DNA of 64,000 nt from Psilocybe azurescens. Its lineage: Eukaryota > Basidiomycota > Agaricomycetes > Agaricales > Agrocybaceae. The stretch spans positions 310,001 to 374,000 of the forward strand of contig JAJIRX010000798.1 of the NCBI GenBank assembly GCA_023853785.1. Direction: 5' to 3'. This document shows, one piece after another, positions 11,311 to 23,300 of the stretch. The notes beneath the pieces were generated by a model. That model was not told the origin of the DNA. It made no database searches and saw only the letters and a list, made by a program, of their open reading frames with translations. A program made the translations under genes and the position numbers. Positions within the stretch are counted from its first letter, which is position 1. Every line of letters begins with the position of its first letter.

Positions 11311-12197
11311 GTCATATCTTCCACATTTAATGAATTATATACCCTTCTTTACAACAGCCAATAATATATTCTGGCACTTCCTCTCAAGCTATATCCACAT
11401 ATTATATATCAAAATGATCAGAAAATTGAGGGCAATATGCTTGTAATTATCTCATCATATGAAAATTATGTCAGCATGTTCAATATGCAAAATACTGTAA
11501 AGTTCAAGTTATGTGACTTGTCTGTAGCCCTGGGTTCAATTTTTAATGAATGCATTTTTTAATTTTATTACTTGAATATTGAATGCTCACTTCAAACAAG
11601 GATTTCCTTTTGTATATACTGCAGACAGTACCAAATTAGGTGCAGATCTTTTAATTCCTGGTATGTGACATTTATTTTATTACAGATAATCTGACCTGCA
11701 GCTGAGTAGTACCGCTCAGTTTTTTGTTGAAAATAATTGACTCAGTTTCTGAGTTGGCTGATCAGTTCGAAGTTTTCTGATCAGATCTGTTCAGATCTGT
11801 TCAGCCAAAAATTTGGGCAATTGCAGGCCATTTGGGTGGTGAAAAGTGTTTTCGGTCGCTGATCAGAACTGATCAAAAATCTCAATTTCCGATCAGCGCT
11901 GATCAGAACATGTGGGGAGTGACAAGTCCTCCAAATTTGCTGCAAACCGGCTGCCGAAATCAAAAAATTTCCCCACAGGGCCAGTATTTGGTATATCAGG
12001 GATGGGCCCACTTGACACTGTACCTCACATGAGAATTTTAGGCCCTCACCTGACACTGTGACAAGCACAAGATAATTGGCTTTTCAGTGAGTCTCTTTCA
12101 GGCCGTGTGACACATTAGATTATAAATAATTCAAATTCCGTGTAGTGCATCATTTGATCACTGTCCCATGTGAGTTATTGTAATAAGCCTTACAAGC

Positions 12198-14257
12198 TTA
12201 CCCTCCCAGATCAAACTGATCAATATAAATATTTGATTGGGTGTTGTGTATTGGGCAATTACAAAGACACCCCGCACTAAACATCTCAATGCACTGTTTG
12301 TTTTGCGAGGTGCATGCTTCTTTCTTGTGTGTTTGGTTTGCACAGTTGCCACAGGTGTCAAAGATGTTGATACACTCCCTGGCGATGTGGTTATATTCCT
12401 GGCATTTTAGGCATTGAATTGGTTCTTTTTGCTCTTCCTGACCTTGACTCTCTTGCTGTGTATTACCAGTCCATTTCAAATGATTTTGTTGGCCTTATTG
12501 GTGTTTTGCATGACTAGAATGAGATGGGCAAAGTTCTATCTTTGTTCTTTGTTGCATCATGCTATTGGTTTTGCCCACCTTACTCTATCGAGGTTGTCGA
12601 TATGGAGGCCATTTGTTTCGAGCATCTCGTCAATGTGTTTTCGGTTGTCTGTTTGAAGTCAACTGGTACATATGTAGTAAGCTATGAGGTTGTACATTTG
12701 TACTTTGCGTTGAGCCCCAGCTCTGTTTTCTCCTAATGATAATAGTAGTGTAGAACATCCGTTCTGTCTCAGCATGGAAAGCGGCATAACGGCTTCAAAG
12801 GAAAGATCAATCACACCAAAGGCGAACAATTCAAATAGCCCGACATCGTTCGAAACCGCCTAAACGTCGTCCCAGTACAAAAATAGATCAACGACTCATC
12901 GACTCGATCAGATCACATCCGCATCCACATCGAATCAAATTCACATATCTCTATCCGCACTTCCACACGAATCCAGAGGCCCAGGAAAAGAAAAGCGGAA
13001 TAGCCGACAAGCTATTACTTTAGCCAGGCGCTCAACGGACCTACAACCAATCGCTTCAAATGCTTGGAAACATACCAAGTATATAAAATTTAGCGTAGGG
13101 AAACATATTTAAGTAGCGTACAATTATTTGGTACGAGGTCGGTTTTTGACCTCAGAGAAAATCACAACTTGCTTCTTACACACCTACTTGCTCTAAAAAC
13201 AAAAACTCTAAAAACTAAATTCATCCGAAATTCGGTACATCGCCGATCGTCGAAGATTACCTTACATCGCAAATCGCTCTCATACTCGTCGTTATCCGTC
13301 TCTCCACGTCCGCTTTCCGTCTCGCATCAACGTTCCGTCGCCCCTCGGTTTCGCGCTTCTCGATCACGCTGGTCATCGTGGAAATATAGGCACTCATTAA
13401 CCCTTCGCCTGCTGAACATATACTCTCAGCAAACGAACCGTTGGCTGTTAAAACAGTCACGCCTACAAGGGAGGAATACTCCGTCCTAACGAGGACAGTT
13501 TACCTCATCTTCAGTAGTCTGTCAGCATTTTTGACTCTTTAAACCACTTAGCTCCCTTGTCCATCAGGAATTCTCCCAGTAGGCCCTTGTTTGTTAACCT
13601 CTCGACTGTCCTTATATGGTGCTTGACTAGTCCTCCTTCTCTGTTGTTGAGTGTGGCAATCCTTGAATTGTATAGCCTTAGCAGCTTGGTTTGGCTGATT
13701 TTGTGGACTACTGACCTGTCAGGGAAGTCCAGGAGGAATTCTTGGGTTTGGATTCCTTCTCTTGCTACTAATTGTGGGTCTGTCTGATTCCTTGGTGGTC
13801 CTCCTTATGAGCAGATCACATTGCTATATCGTGTGGATGTTGGTGCAGTTTGCTGGGTTGTTGTATGCACTAGGTTGTGACTGAGGGTTGCCTGGGTCTT
13901 TGTTATTGACTCACTGATTGTTGCTATCTGTTTCGTTACCTCCTCCAATATTGTCATTTTGAGGTGTTCCTCCATGTTCTTCATCTCTAGTGTGACGTAT
14001 TCTGCCTGTTCTACTGCTGCTTCTCTCGCTTGGCCTTCTATTACCTTGGTCACCATCTGTTCCATCATGTATGCTACTGATCTTACAGCTCGTTTTGCTG
14101 TTACTGTTAGTCCCTTCAATTCTGCAACTTGGAAGAGAGCCAATGCCATGCTGTGTGGGGTCAGGGAGGCTCCTGCTGGTACAAATATCAATCCTGATTC
14201 CAGAAATTCTCGGGCTTCCATTATGTTGTTGACTGGCCTATCTTTTCTGTTGTCCAT
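12198..14257 (-). pseudogene. Non-LTR retrotransposon (Tad/L1-like LINE) ORF1 relic
   Basis: Reading right to left, the N-terminal part (14,257-13,805) is a 150-codon frame of the sort seen at the start of agaric LINE ORF1. It is followed by a central part at about 13,780-13,505 (e.g. LVKHHIRTVERLTNKG). After a 749-bp insertion come a third block near 12,660-12,480 (LQTDNRKHIDEML, then VRWAKPI, and in another frame HLILVMQNTNKANKII) and finally two CCHC zinc knuckles at 12,479-12,198, spaced C-X2-C-X4-H-X4-C (CLKCQEYNHIAREC and CGNCANQTHKKEAC). Such ORF1 proteins bind LINE RNA. Frameshifts, stops and the insertion show it is dead. No reverse transcriptase ORF2 is present. Its 5' region seems to continue to 14,401 and, across the foldback element, at 18,486-18,650. 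Confidence 0.75.
12749..13497. mobile_element. Putative solo LTR splitting the LINE ORF1 relic
   Basis: The segment runs from TGTAGAACATCC to TCCTAACGAGGACA, so it has TG...CA ends. It contains TATATAAAA at about 13,080 and interrupts the LINE reading frames on both sides. The reverse strand also begins TG, so orientation is open; the TATA box favours plus. Immediate flanks (AGTAG and GTTTA) are not a matching duplication, although AGTAG recurs at 13,512, so the right edge could lie about 15 bp further. No internal retroelement genes are present. Confidence 0.45.
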
Positions 14258-14747
14258 GTATTGTGTTGATGGTGGTGGTGGTGATTCAGTTTCTTGCGCC
14301 CTTCTTCATGCGATTGCGGTGTCCTTGTCAATTTTTTCTTGATTTTGTCTTGCTGTGGCTCTTATTTCAGGCAGTTTTTGCTTTGCCGCTCAGCTAGATA
14401 TGTACCATTGTAACATATGATATGATAGAAAGTACATTTACAGTGTAGCATATCATATGGGTTCAGTGGTCCCTCTGAACCAGTGAATGTTTCCCTTCCA
14501 TTTTGGGCATCCTACACTGTACCATATGATATGGTACAGTAAATCTGCCTCAATGGATCATACCTAGGCATTTTTGTAGGCTATCCGGCATACATTCTGT
14601 GGCTCTGGGGTGTCTACAGGAAACTGGTAAAGCCTTAATTTTGCAATGAATTGACAAGCATTGGTGCACACACAATAATTAATTATAAGTGAGCAATTGG
14701 GAAAGAACCGGACTGTAAATGTGATTTAAACAAGCCCAGAATCATGC

Positions 14748-15080
14748 AAATCGGACAGGATTTGAGGGAGATATAATGGTTGTAATGATCCAATTTTGTG
14801 TATTTGGCCCCGGGGCAGGGCGGGAATGAGTGCCGCCCCGGTCCCGGTCCCGGGTGTAAAACGCATGAAAAAAGCTAGACAAAATTCCGATCAAAAGAGC
14901 CTAGAAACAGCCAAATCGGACAGGATTTGAGGGAGATATAATGGTTGTAATGATCCAATTTTGTGTATTTGGCCCTGGGGCAGGGCGGGAATGAGTGCCG
15001 CCCCGGTCCCGGTCCCGGGTGTAAAACGCATGGAAAAATCTAGACAAAATTCCAATCAAAACGAGCCTAGAAACAGCCAA
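14748..15080 (+). repeat. 165-bp tandem units in the foldback arm
   Basis: The sequence starting AAATCGGACAGGATTTGAGG occurs at 14,748 and 14,913, and a diverged third start at about 15,079. Spacing is 165-166 bp. Each unit includes a GC-rich core around CCCCGGTCCCGGTCCCGGG. The mirror copies lie at about 17,810-18,140 in the right arm. A 62-codon frame on the minus strand (14,901-15,089) is repeated identically in the right arm; I consider it a by-product. Confidence 0.75.
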
Positions 15081-15154
15081 AACGGACACAATTTGAGTGA
15101 TATATGTGGGTTGTAAACTTCCAATTTTTTGCCGTATTTAGCCTTGGACCAGAA

Positions 15155-16040
15155 CATGAATTATCATTGAAAAAAGTGAATGCCGGGCCCGGGAATTTTT
15201 GCAATGGGGTAGGAATATGTCCGGAATAGTGCCGGACATTGTAAACCGGGTCGGAAACATGAATTATTATTGAAAATAGTGCATGCCGGGCCCGGGAATT
15301 TTTGTAATGGGGCAGGAATATGTCCGGAAAAGTGCCGGAAATTGTAAACTGGGTCAGAAACATGAATTATTATTGAGAATAGTGCATGCTAGGCCCCAGG
15401 AATGGTTGCAATGAGGCAGGAATATGTCCGGAAACATGTATTATCATTGAGAATAATGCATGCTAGGCCCAGGAATTTTACAATGGGGTGGGAATATGTC
15501 CGGAAACATGAATTATCATTGAAAAAGTGAATGCCGGGCCCGGGAATTTTTGCAATGGGGCGAGAATATGTCCGGAACAGTGCTGGACATTGTAAACCAG
15601 GTTGGAAACATGAATTATTATTGAAGATAGTGCATGCTGAGCCCAGGAATTTTTGCAATGGAGCAGGAATATGTCTGAACAAGTGCTGGACATGGTAAAT
15701 AAGGTCGGAAACATGAATTCTTATTGAGAATAGTGCATACTGGGCCCGGAAATTTCTAAAATAGGGCAGAAATATGTCCAGAAACATGTATTATCATTGA
15801 AAAAGCGCAGACTAGGCCTAGGAATTTTCGGAAATGGGGAAGGAATATGTCCAGACAAGTGCTAGACATGCTGAATTTGGTCGGAAATTGTGTAGTATTA
15901 TTGAAAACAATTCAGACCATGTCTGGGAATCTTTTAAATGAGCTGCAAATATGTTCTGACAGATGTCAAACATGGAATTATGAGTTGAGTAGGCACGGAA
16001 ATGTATAAAATAGTTTGTAAAATACCCCAGAAACATGGAT
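15155..16040 (+). repeat. ~103/73-bp tandem repeats in the foldback arm
   Basis: The anchor CATGNATTAT recurs at 15,155, 15,258, 15,361, 15,435, 15,507, 15,609, 15,712 and 15,785, giving spacings of 103, 103, 74, 72, 102, 103 and 73 bp. The short units lack a ~30-bp segment (CCGGACATTGTAAACCGGGTC-like). More diverged units continue to about 16,040. The right arm has fewer units, which explains the unequal arm lengths. Confidence 0.75.
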
Positions 16041-16142
16041 TATCATTGACAAAGACTCATACTGGGTGTGGCAAGAGGTTAAATAGCCTGTAAACATGTC
16101 TGATCAAGTCGATATAGACTGAGCCTTAAAACATGTATAATT

Positions 16143-17049
16143 GGTGCACAATTGCTTTGACTTGGTTCAGAAACATGGAAAATATTCCACAATCATGTTC
16201 TGGTATATGTATATAATCAACAAAAGACTCAGCTCATGTGCTGAAATGTAGAACACAGTCCAATGATCTTTTTGTACACTCGTTTCCCTTTCAACTGCCC
16301 TGTCCTGTACTTTGTCTTATCACAATCTCTACACCTGGCCAAGGCTTGAAAAGGTACAGGTTGTAGGTGCACATGAGAGTGTAAATTTGGTTAGCAAGTG
16401 CATACTATTCTATTGCCCATTATTTTTCTCCTTCTATACTTTCCCCAGGCAAGGTGTCAGTTAGTGAAATGAGTTGTGTGAATGAACTGCAAGTATGGGT
16501 GGTGAATGTGTATACGTAGAGGAGAAAGCATGTGCAGTGCTGCTTGTTAGTTGTCATGCCTGCCTTTCCATTGAATGTATTCTAAAATTCATGTCAAGCA
16601 CTAAAAAGAACTGACAGACATTTCCACTGATTGTTAACATTATTAAGCAGATTGACATGGATGCATACTTGATAAAATTATTGCTGGTTGGATATTTGAT
16701 GAAAACAAGAGTGTGGTTGCATTCAAAACAAAAACTGATGCTGGTCATAAAAGTTACAGAGCAGATTGAGAAACAAGCAAGTAGCACTCTGATTGTTACT
16801 GCCATTTGTAACTTGTGAAAGGAATTATACAAAGAGTGGAATAACCAAGAAAAAAGTAAAAGCAGCTGCAGCTTGCAGCTTGAACTGAAATGACCAATAT
16901 GTCTACAGTTAGGTTAATTAACACAGATAAAATGAGGTATTGATACTAATTGCAATAGCAGTCAGATACTACAATGAATTGCACAAGAACTTCCACACCA
17001 TTTTGCTTTATAGAAGCATAATCTGTATGTCTGGAATAGTTTACAGATA
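16143..17049. other. Loop of the foldback element, no recognisable gene
   Basis: This unpaired centre has ordinary base composition. One minus-strand frame (16,554-16,832) is hydrophobic but unlike any family I know, lacks splice or context support, and is probably accidental. Confidence 0.5.
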
Positions 17050-18485
17050 ATTATACATATTTCAAGGCTCGGTCATATTGACCTGATCAGACATGTTTAC
17101 AGACCATTTAACCTCTTGCCACACTCAGTATGAGCCTTTGTCAATGATAATCCATGTTTCTGGGGTATTTTACAAACCATTTTGTACATTTCCATGCCTA
17201 CTCAACTCATAATTCCATGTTTGTCATCTGTTCATACATATTTCCAGCCCATTTCAAAAATTCCCAGACATGGCCTGAATTGTTTTCAATAATAATACAC
17301 ATTTCTGACCCAGTTTGCTATACTCAACATATATCTGGACATATCCCCAAGTGTGGTCCGCATTTTTCAATGATAATTCATGTTTCCGGACATATTCCCA
17401 CCCCATTGTAAAAATTCCTGAGCCCAGCATGCACTATTCTCAATGATAATATATGTTTCCGGACATATTCCTGCCTCATTGCAACCATTCCTGGGGCCTA
17501 GCATGCACTATTCTCAATAATAATTCATGTTTCTGACCCAGTTTACAATTTCCGGCACTTTTCCGGACATATTCCTGCCCCATTACAAAATTCCCGGGCC
17601 CGGCATGCACTATTTTCAATAATAATTCATGTTTCCGACCCGGTTTACAATGTCCGGCACTATTCCGGACATATTCCTACCCCATTGCAAAAATTCCCGG
17701 GCCCGGCATTCACTTTTTCAATGATAATTCATGTTCTGGTCCAAGGCTAAATACGGCAAAAAATTGGAAGTTTACAACCCACATATATCACTCAAATTGT
17801 GTCCGTTTTGGCTGTTTCTAGGCTCGTTTTGATTGGAATTTTGTCTAGATTTTTCCATGCGTTTTACACCCGGGACCGGGACCGGGGCGGCACTCATTCC
17901 CGCCCTGCCCCAGGGCCAAATACACAAAATTGGATCATTACAACCATTATATCTCCCTCAAATCCTGTCCGATTTGGCTGTTTCTAGGCTCTTTTTGATC
18001 GGAATTTTGTCTAGCTTTTTCATGCGTTTTACACCCGGGACCGGGACCGGGGCGGCACTCATTCCCGCCCTGCCCCGGGGCCAAATACACAAAATTGGAT
18101 CATTACAACCATTATATCTCCCTCAAATCCTGTCCGATTTGCATGATTCTGGGCTTGTTTAAATCACATTTACAGTCCGGTTCTTTCCCAATTGCTCACT
18201 TATAATTAATTATTGTGTGTGCACCAATGCTTGTCAATTCATTGCAAAATTAAGGCTTTACCAGTTTCCTGTAGACACCCCAGAGCCACAGAATGTATGC
18301 CGGATAGCCTACAAAAATGCCTAGGTATGATCCATTGAGCAGATTTACTGTACCATATCATATGGTACAGTGTAGGATGCCCAAAATGGAAGGGAAACAT
18401 TCACTGGTTCAGAGGGACCACTGAACCCATATGATATGCTACACTGTAAATGTACTTTCTATCATATCATATGTTACAGTGTAAC

Positions 18486-20359
18486 ATCAGTATGTGTGCC
18501 GCTGTCTCTGGTGGTTTTTGGTTTGGTTCATTTCAATTATGTGTGTTATGGTTAGAGTTGGAGTTAGATTAGGGGTGGTAAGGTACACTATCTAGACATC
18601 TATCGACCTTCTGAGACACTCTTTTCCTGTGCTGGGTGCGTGGGAAAAAGTGTGTGGATGTGGTAAGAGTCAAAGAAGCGGTGGACGGACTTGATTACAT
18701 AGCACAACGAGATATACTCATATGTGTAGCAGAGTTGCACAGTATGTACTGGTTTACTGCCTTGAACTGTTGGGTTCCCCACAGATTCTACACTGCTAGC
18801 AATTTTTACAGCGGGCTTTGAGCAACATTTATAACATCAATTGGACTGACGGAAGCCCTTTTCTGGTACATGAATGAACCTCTTACCAATCATCACCAAC
18901 ATTTAAATAGCCGTCTTCCTGTTGAGCAGCTTAGCGATAAAACAAAGTCATACATAGAATTCTCGATGGATAGTCGAGTTTAATGGACCGTATATATTAT
19001 AATCAGATAGAATCAACGGAGAAAATAAGTATACCTAGTTCTTAAGACGAATGTAATTGTCTTGAGTTTTCGATGCCATAAATTCCACATCGCCGATGGT
19101 TCTCGAGAGCTATTTATCTGCTTCTTAATTTCGTTTGCACATACAGCTCATCAGTGATGATCATGAATAGCTTCCGTTGCTCACTTCTCGGCATAGCAAT
19201 ATATACAGTGGATGAGAGGTATGCTGGAAAGGTACAGAATGAACGTTCGTCAGTTGGTGATCCTTGTTGAAGCTTGTGGATGACGAGAGTGAGGACATAC
19301 CGTCATACACAGCGCGGAAAGATAATTGAAATATGGATAGGTATGTCCAGGATGACTTTTTTACTTGTCGTGCGCAATATGATCTTTGTTTCTCTATTCT
19401 CCAGGTCCCAGGTGGAATATTGCGTACTTACTAGCTTGAAGCTTGTCCGAGTGAGTGAGCCCTCATGAAGCTTCCTTAGAAACTACCATTGTGTTTGGTT
19501 TCCTGAACCCTGCCAGCAATCAATCAACACCTGAACACAGGTTTGACATGGCTGCGTTGTGGGGCAGTTGAAGAGTATACTGGAAAGACGAAGAATAAGA
19601 ATGTGTTCATCGGGAACTGCTTACTTTACTTCATTTTATTTTTTTAGTGAGCTTGTAAACGCTTTCATTGCCTCTTCCGTATGAAGCGTGGACGAACTTG
19701 CCTGACGCACTTCAAACGCGACATGAAATTCAAATCCCTCAAGCAAGTCGCGACGCCAACGCGACGCGTCATTTGGCTGTGCTTTCTTTTAAATTTACCC
19801 CTGTTTATCCCGCTTACCTAATTATACTCCCTGGAAGTCAACAAGCATGGTCGCGTGGTATTCGGTTTGCACTTTCCTCGGAAAGCACGTCGGGTTTTCT
19901 TTCTTTGTGCTCTTCACAGTTCCCTTTCTGCTACTCCCTCGCAAAGGTCTTTGGCGACTCGACCGACGACGATGAAGCATGATATTCTGTGTACTTTCAG
20001 TCTCTGCGTCTGTGCTGAGCGGGAGTTGGTCAGTGGGACAGATGGTAAGTATTCTTAAATGCAGTTAGAGGAGTGGATTGTCAAGGTGCGTAGGGGCGTT
20101 GATGTGGGTACTGGTGCTGACTTTTCTTGACTTGGGTGGATGGATAGAATTCCTGTTATCTGTAAACAAGAACATCACCACCAACAATTAATGCGCTGCA
20201 CGAGTCTTTTACGGCCTATTGACACGGTTCCGAATTGACGAGACTACAACTCAAGAACATCTCCATCAACATTTTCACCATATATTCAGAAACGGCGACA
20301 CGTTACTTACTCACTCACGACTTTACTTTCAACAACAACAAGAACAACAATTTACGAGA
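18486..20359 (+). other. LINE 5' remnant, then unit 2 start and leader of gene X
   Basis: 18,486-18,650 is probably the 5' part of the LINE seen left of the foldback. From about 18,680 (GTGGACGGACTTGA) the sequence equals the 3' tail of gene Y plus its downstream flank, as at 28,340, 41,150 and 58,440. The 1.4-kb spacer holds no conserved frame. A CpG-rich patch (about 19,690-19,780) and an E-box variant CGCGTG (19,852-19,857) precede the gene X leader. The X start codon region is deleted near 20,360. Confidence 0.5.
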
Positions 20360-23300
20360 ACTCACGAAGACGGAGTTCTAGCACCAACAAGACCCCCACG
20401 CACCTCCTGACTGCCCCAACCATCAGCAACGACATTAACGCCACCACCACCGCGCACATCCCCTCCATCTGGCTTATCACTGCCACACCCTCCGCGACGG
20501 GCATCTCGGCTTCAGAGTCCCTCGTCCTTGTCCGCGTCCGCGTCGTTTGCAAGGGCGTTGGAGGAGTCGTGGGATGCGGTGGCACCCGAGCCTGCACTCC
20601 TGCCTGTGCATGGGTATGGGCACTCGCCGTCGTTGATTGCGCCCAAGACCGCGGCAGCGGTAGCACTCGGGGACACCAATACCAGCAGTGCGAAGACGCA
20701 CAGGAAGCTCAGCATCCTCAACGTGGGGATGGGGCTCGGATCCACACGCGATTCCAAGTCCGAAGAGCGCGCGAAGGATCTGTCGGGTGTCGTGCGCCGC
20801 ATCGGGCTCTCCGAGTCTGGTCTTATTAACGACAGGTCGTGCACATATGCGAATGCGACAGGCGGGAAAGGGGACTTTGAGATCTACTTGGAGCCGAGCC
20901 ATGTGGACCAGGATATCGGCGAGATTGTGCTGATGAAGAAGAAGTCGAGGGTGGCCCTGGATGGGATTGGGTAGGGTACGGGAGGGGATGAGGCGACGGG
21001 AGAGGTCACAAATGTGATAAAGGTGGGCAAGGAGGGTGGGGTTCTGAAGGATGGGCAGGGCAAGGAGGGGTTTGGGCAGGTGAGGGGAAGCGATCTTCAC
21101 CCACGTTTGAAGAGTGTGTTACTTGTTCCCTCCTTCTCCCTTCCTTTTCTTTGTGTCTTTGCCCCATTGTCATATTGTTCTTGTCATCTGAGTCACGCAC
21201 TCACCTACATTTCATCCGTCACAGCTCCAGAACCATTCTTCCCCAAAGTTCAATCCCAAGCCCAGGGCTCGCAATCCCGCACGCAGTTCAACTCACTCGG
21301 CTTGGGCATGCTTCTTAATCCCATGTCCAGCGCGCCCGCGCCCGCATCCACCTCCACCTCCAACTCGAACGTATAGCTACCCAGATCTCGTTCTAGCGCT
21401 ATCACCACGGCCACGGCCACGCGACCCCCTGCACCACCCAAGATTGTGCCCATGCCCACCGAAGAAGACGAGGAAAATATGGAGGCCAGCCAAGTCACTG
21501 GTTTTGCAATGGGAACGCGCGGACTCGGTGGCGACTATGATTTCTGCTTACCCTATAATGGACCGCGTTCGAGATTGGGCACACTGAGCTCGACTGTGGG
21601 CGAGATGCTCGATCGCGATGTGCGCGATTAGGAGTGTGCGGTCGTTGGCTGGGATGGGGTGTTGGGCGCAGTTGAAGGGTATGCCCGCGTCTGCACCTGA
21701 TCTTGGTGTTGAGCATGGTGTGTATGTGGGTGGAGAAGGGATAGATAAGCAGGAGAAGAAGACGGAGGGGAAGGGGAAGAAGAAAAGAAAGAGGACGAGG
21801 GATGGTGAGGAGGGGAAGGCGAAGGAGGACGGCAAGAAGAAGGACGGCAAGAAGAAGGACGGCAAGAAAGAGAAAGAGAGAGAGAGAAGGCGAAGGCGCA
21901 GCCGATGAGGCACCGTTGATGCGGAAGGCCGGATAATTGGGATGTCATCATTGTAGGGTATGAGAGCAGGAGTGTGGAGGGGGATGTGGTTCCGAGGACA
22001 TGGCGGGTGGTGCCGCGGAGGAGCTTGAGTTCAAGGAGATGAAGGTGTAGGCGGATGCGACGCCGGCGAAGAAGGCGCGTGCCCGCCCACTCTCTGAGCA
22101 GATGCTGGGCAGGAGCATGCCGAAGCCTATGTACGAGGACGATGATGGTTCGTGTTCAATTATTCTCGCGCATTTATTTATTTAATTCTTGAAACAGACG
22201 TTCTGTTTATCCTTGATGCCGCGACAAACGATCTCGCGATACTCATTGATAACCTCGATCTACAGGCTACGCCAAGCATGCCTGATATGATGCCTATGCG
22301 TCCGTCCGCGTCCATCTTCCCTTCGTGCACACCTGTGTCGACGCTCGAGAAAGCCAAGTACTCGATAACGGGAGCCCGACGGCTATAACGAAGAAGAGCA
22401 AGTCGGTAGCGAAGAGCCCGCTCAGTGCGAAGAGCGTCGTCAAGAACTACGCGGCTACGAGGCCGGATGTATTCAGGCAGATGAGCACTTCGTCGATCAG
22501 CTCACTCAGGCCCTATGCGCAGTCGCGTGGATATTTGGCTAGATCTGCCAACAACAGTGTCCATGCTCCTACCACAGTCACGCCACCTGGGCCGTCAGTA
22601 GGGATACCGACATCCACATTCTCTACGAAAGCAACGATACCAGCCATTGGGAACCAAGCCAACGCATCGCTCATCGCGAAGCAGATCGCGCCGTGGGCGA
22701 CGCTCATAAAAGGGCTCTCGTTCGTCAAAGAGAAGCTTGCGTATATATCCCTCCCCTCACCTTTGCTCCGCATCAAGAACGCCACTGCTACTGTCCAAAC
22801 CCCAGCAGGGATGGGCATTTTTCGACCTGGTCATAAGAGGACGATGACCCCTGCGCCAGTGGCGGAACCGGAGGTCGTGCTGCAGCCGCTGCGCCCTGCG
22901 TGGTCGAGGGTTGGTGTGAGAGCGAAGATCAACGTCTTTGATGAACTTCTGCACCCCCCGCGCCGTCGTCGGTGACATTCGGCTCGGACTCGGAATCGCG
23001 CGGGTGTGGGAGTGGGAGTATGCGCGCGTTGGACGAGTTCATGGGGTCGTTGACGTCTGTGTTCCAGCGCATACATGAGTATGAAACGCTTCGCAGGCCG
23101 TCGTTGTGGCTGTCCCAAAAAAACACGAACACACGCGCGCACGTAAACTTGGGCAAGCGCCGCGCAAGCAGGTCAAGCAATGACAGTCGGAGCAGCTACA
23201 GAAGCCAGATCACAAGCTACCTTTCCTACACCGATGCGCACACCAACAACGAGGAGCTTTCCTACGTTGCCGCGCACACCGAGGACCAAGACCCACACCA

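Larger units (their letters stand above)
8885..11921. mobile_element. TIR element C inside element A, AT-rich
   Basis: The ends are inverted: CACTCCCCACA at 8,885 and its complement ending at 11,921. The similarity extends a few bases outward (AGNACTT). Subterminal regions (8,895-8,990 and 11,700-11,905) are rich in the short palindromes CTGATCAG and AGATCT. The right end abuts the inner edge of the right arm of element A. Flanking 8-mers (GTACTTTA and ACAAGTCC) do not match, so no target duplication is proven. No transposase reading frame is recognised; the interior is AT-rich with a long direct repeat and tRNA-like remnants. Confidence 0.55.
5750..12172. mobile_element. TIR element A (outer element of a nested set)
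   Basis: The two ends are inverted repeats beginning CACATGGGACAGTGATC. The left arm runs 5,750-5,925 and continues at 7,898-7,968 after an insertion (element B). The right arm runs from 12,172 back to about 11,930. The arms share long stretches, such as the segment with GGCCTGAAAGAGACTC and the block CCCACAGGGCCAGTA. No target duplication is evident: left flank TGGCAGAA, right flank AGTTATTG, and the right flank is LINE sequence rather than unit 1 spacer. No transposase is recognisable inside, so A is non-autonomous or decayed. Confidence 0.7.
14402..18485. mobile_element. Foldback (long inverted-repeat) element
   Basis: The left arm (14,402 to about 16,142) and right arm (about 17,050-18,485) are near-complementary along their whole length. 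Their outer ends are GTACCATTGTAACATATG and, on the opposite strand, GTTACACTGTAACATATG. The arms differ mainly in the number of internal tandem units, so the left is about 300 bp longer. The central loop (16,143-17,049) holds nothing I recognise. The arms carry short palindromes built on CATATGATATG, for example TGTACCATATGATATGGTACA-like sequence near 14,516. It sits in the 5' part of the LINE. No transposase is encoded, and no target duplication beyond 2 bp (AT) is visible. Confidence 0.85.

Noticed and set aside
14901..15089. 62-codon protein found identically at 17,799-17,987
   Set aside because: Identity follows from the inverted arms of the foldback element; the frame covers the GC-rich tandem unit and has no known features.
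16554..16832. Hydrophobic minus-strand ORF in the foldback loop
   Set aside because: Single small frame, no homologue known to me, no splice or regulatory signals.
20477..21100. 207-codon minus-strand ORF
   Set aside because: Antisense of gene X blocks in unit 2; GC-rich codon bias keeps it open by chance.
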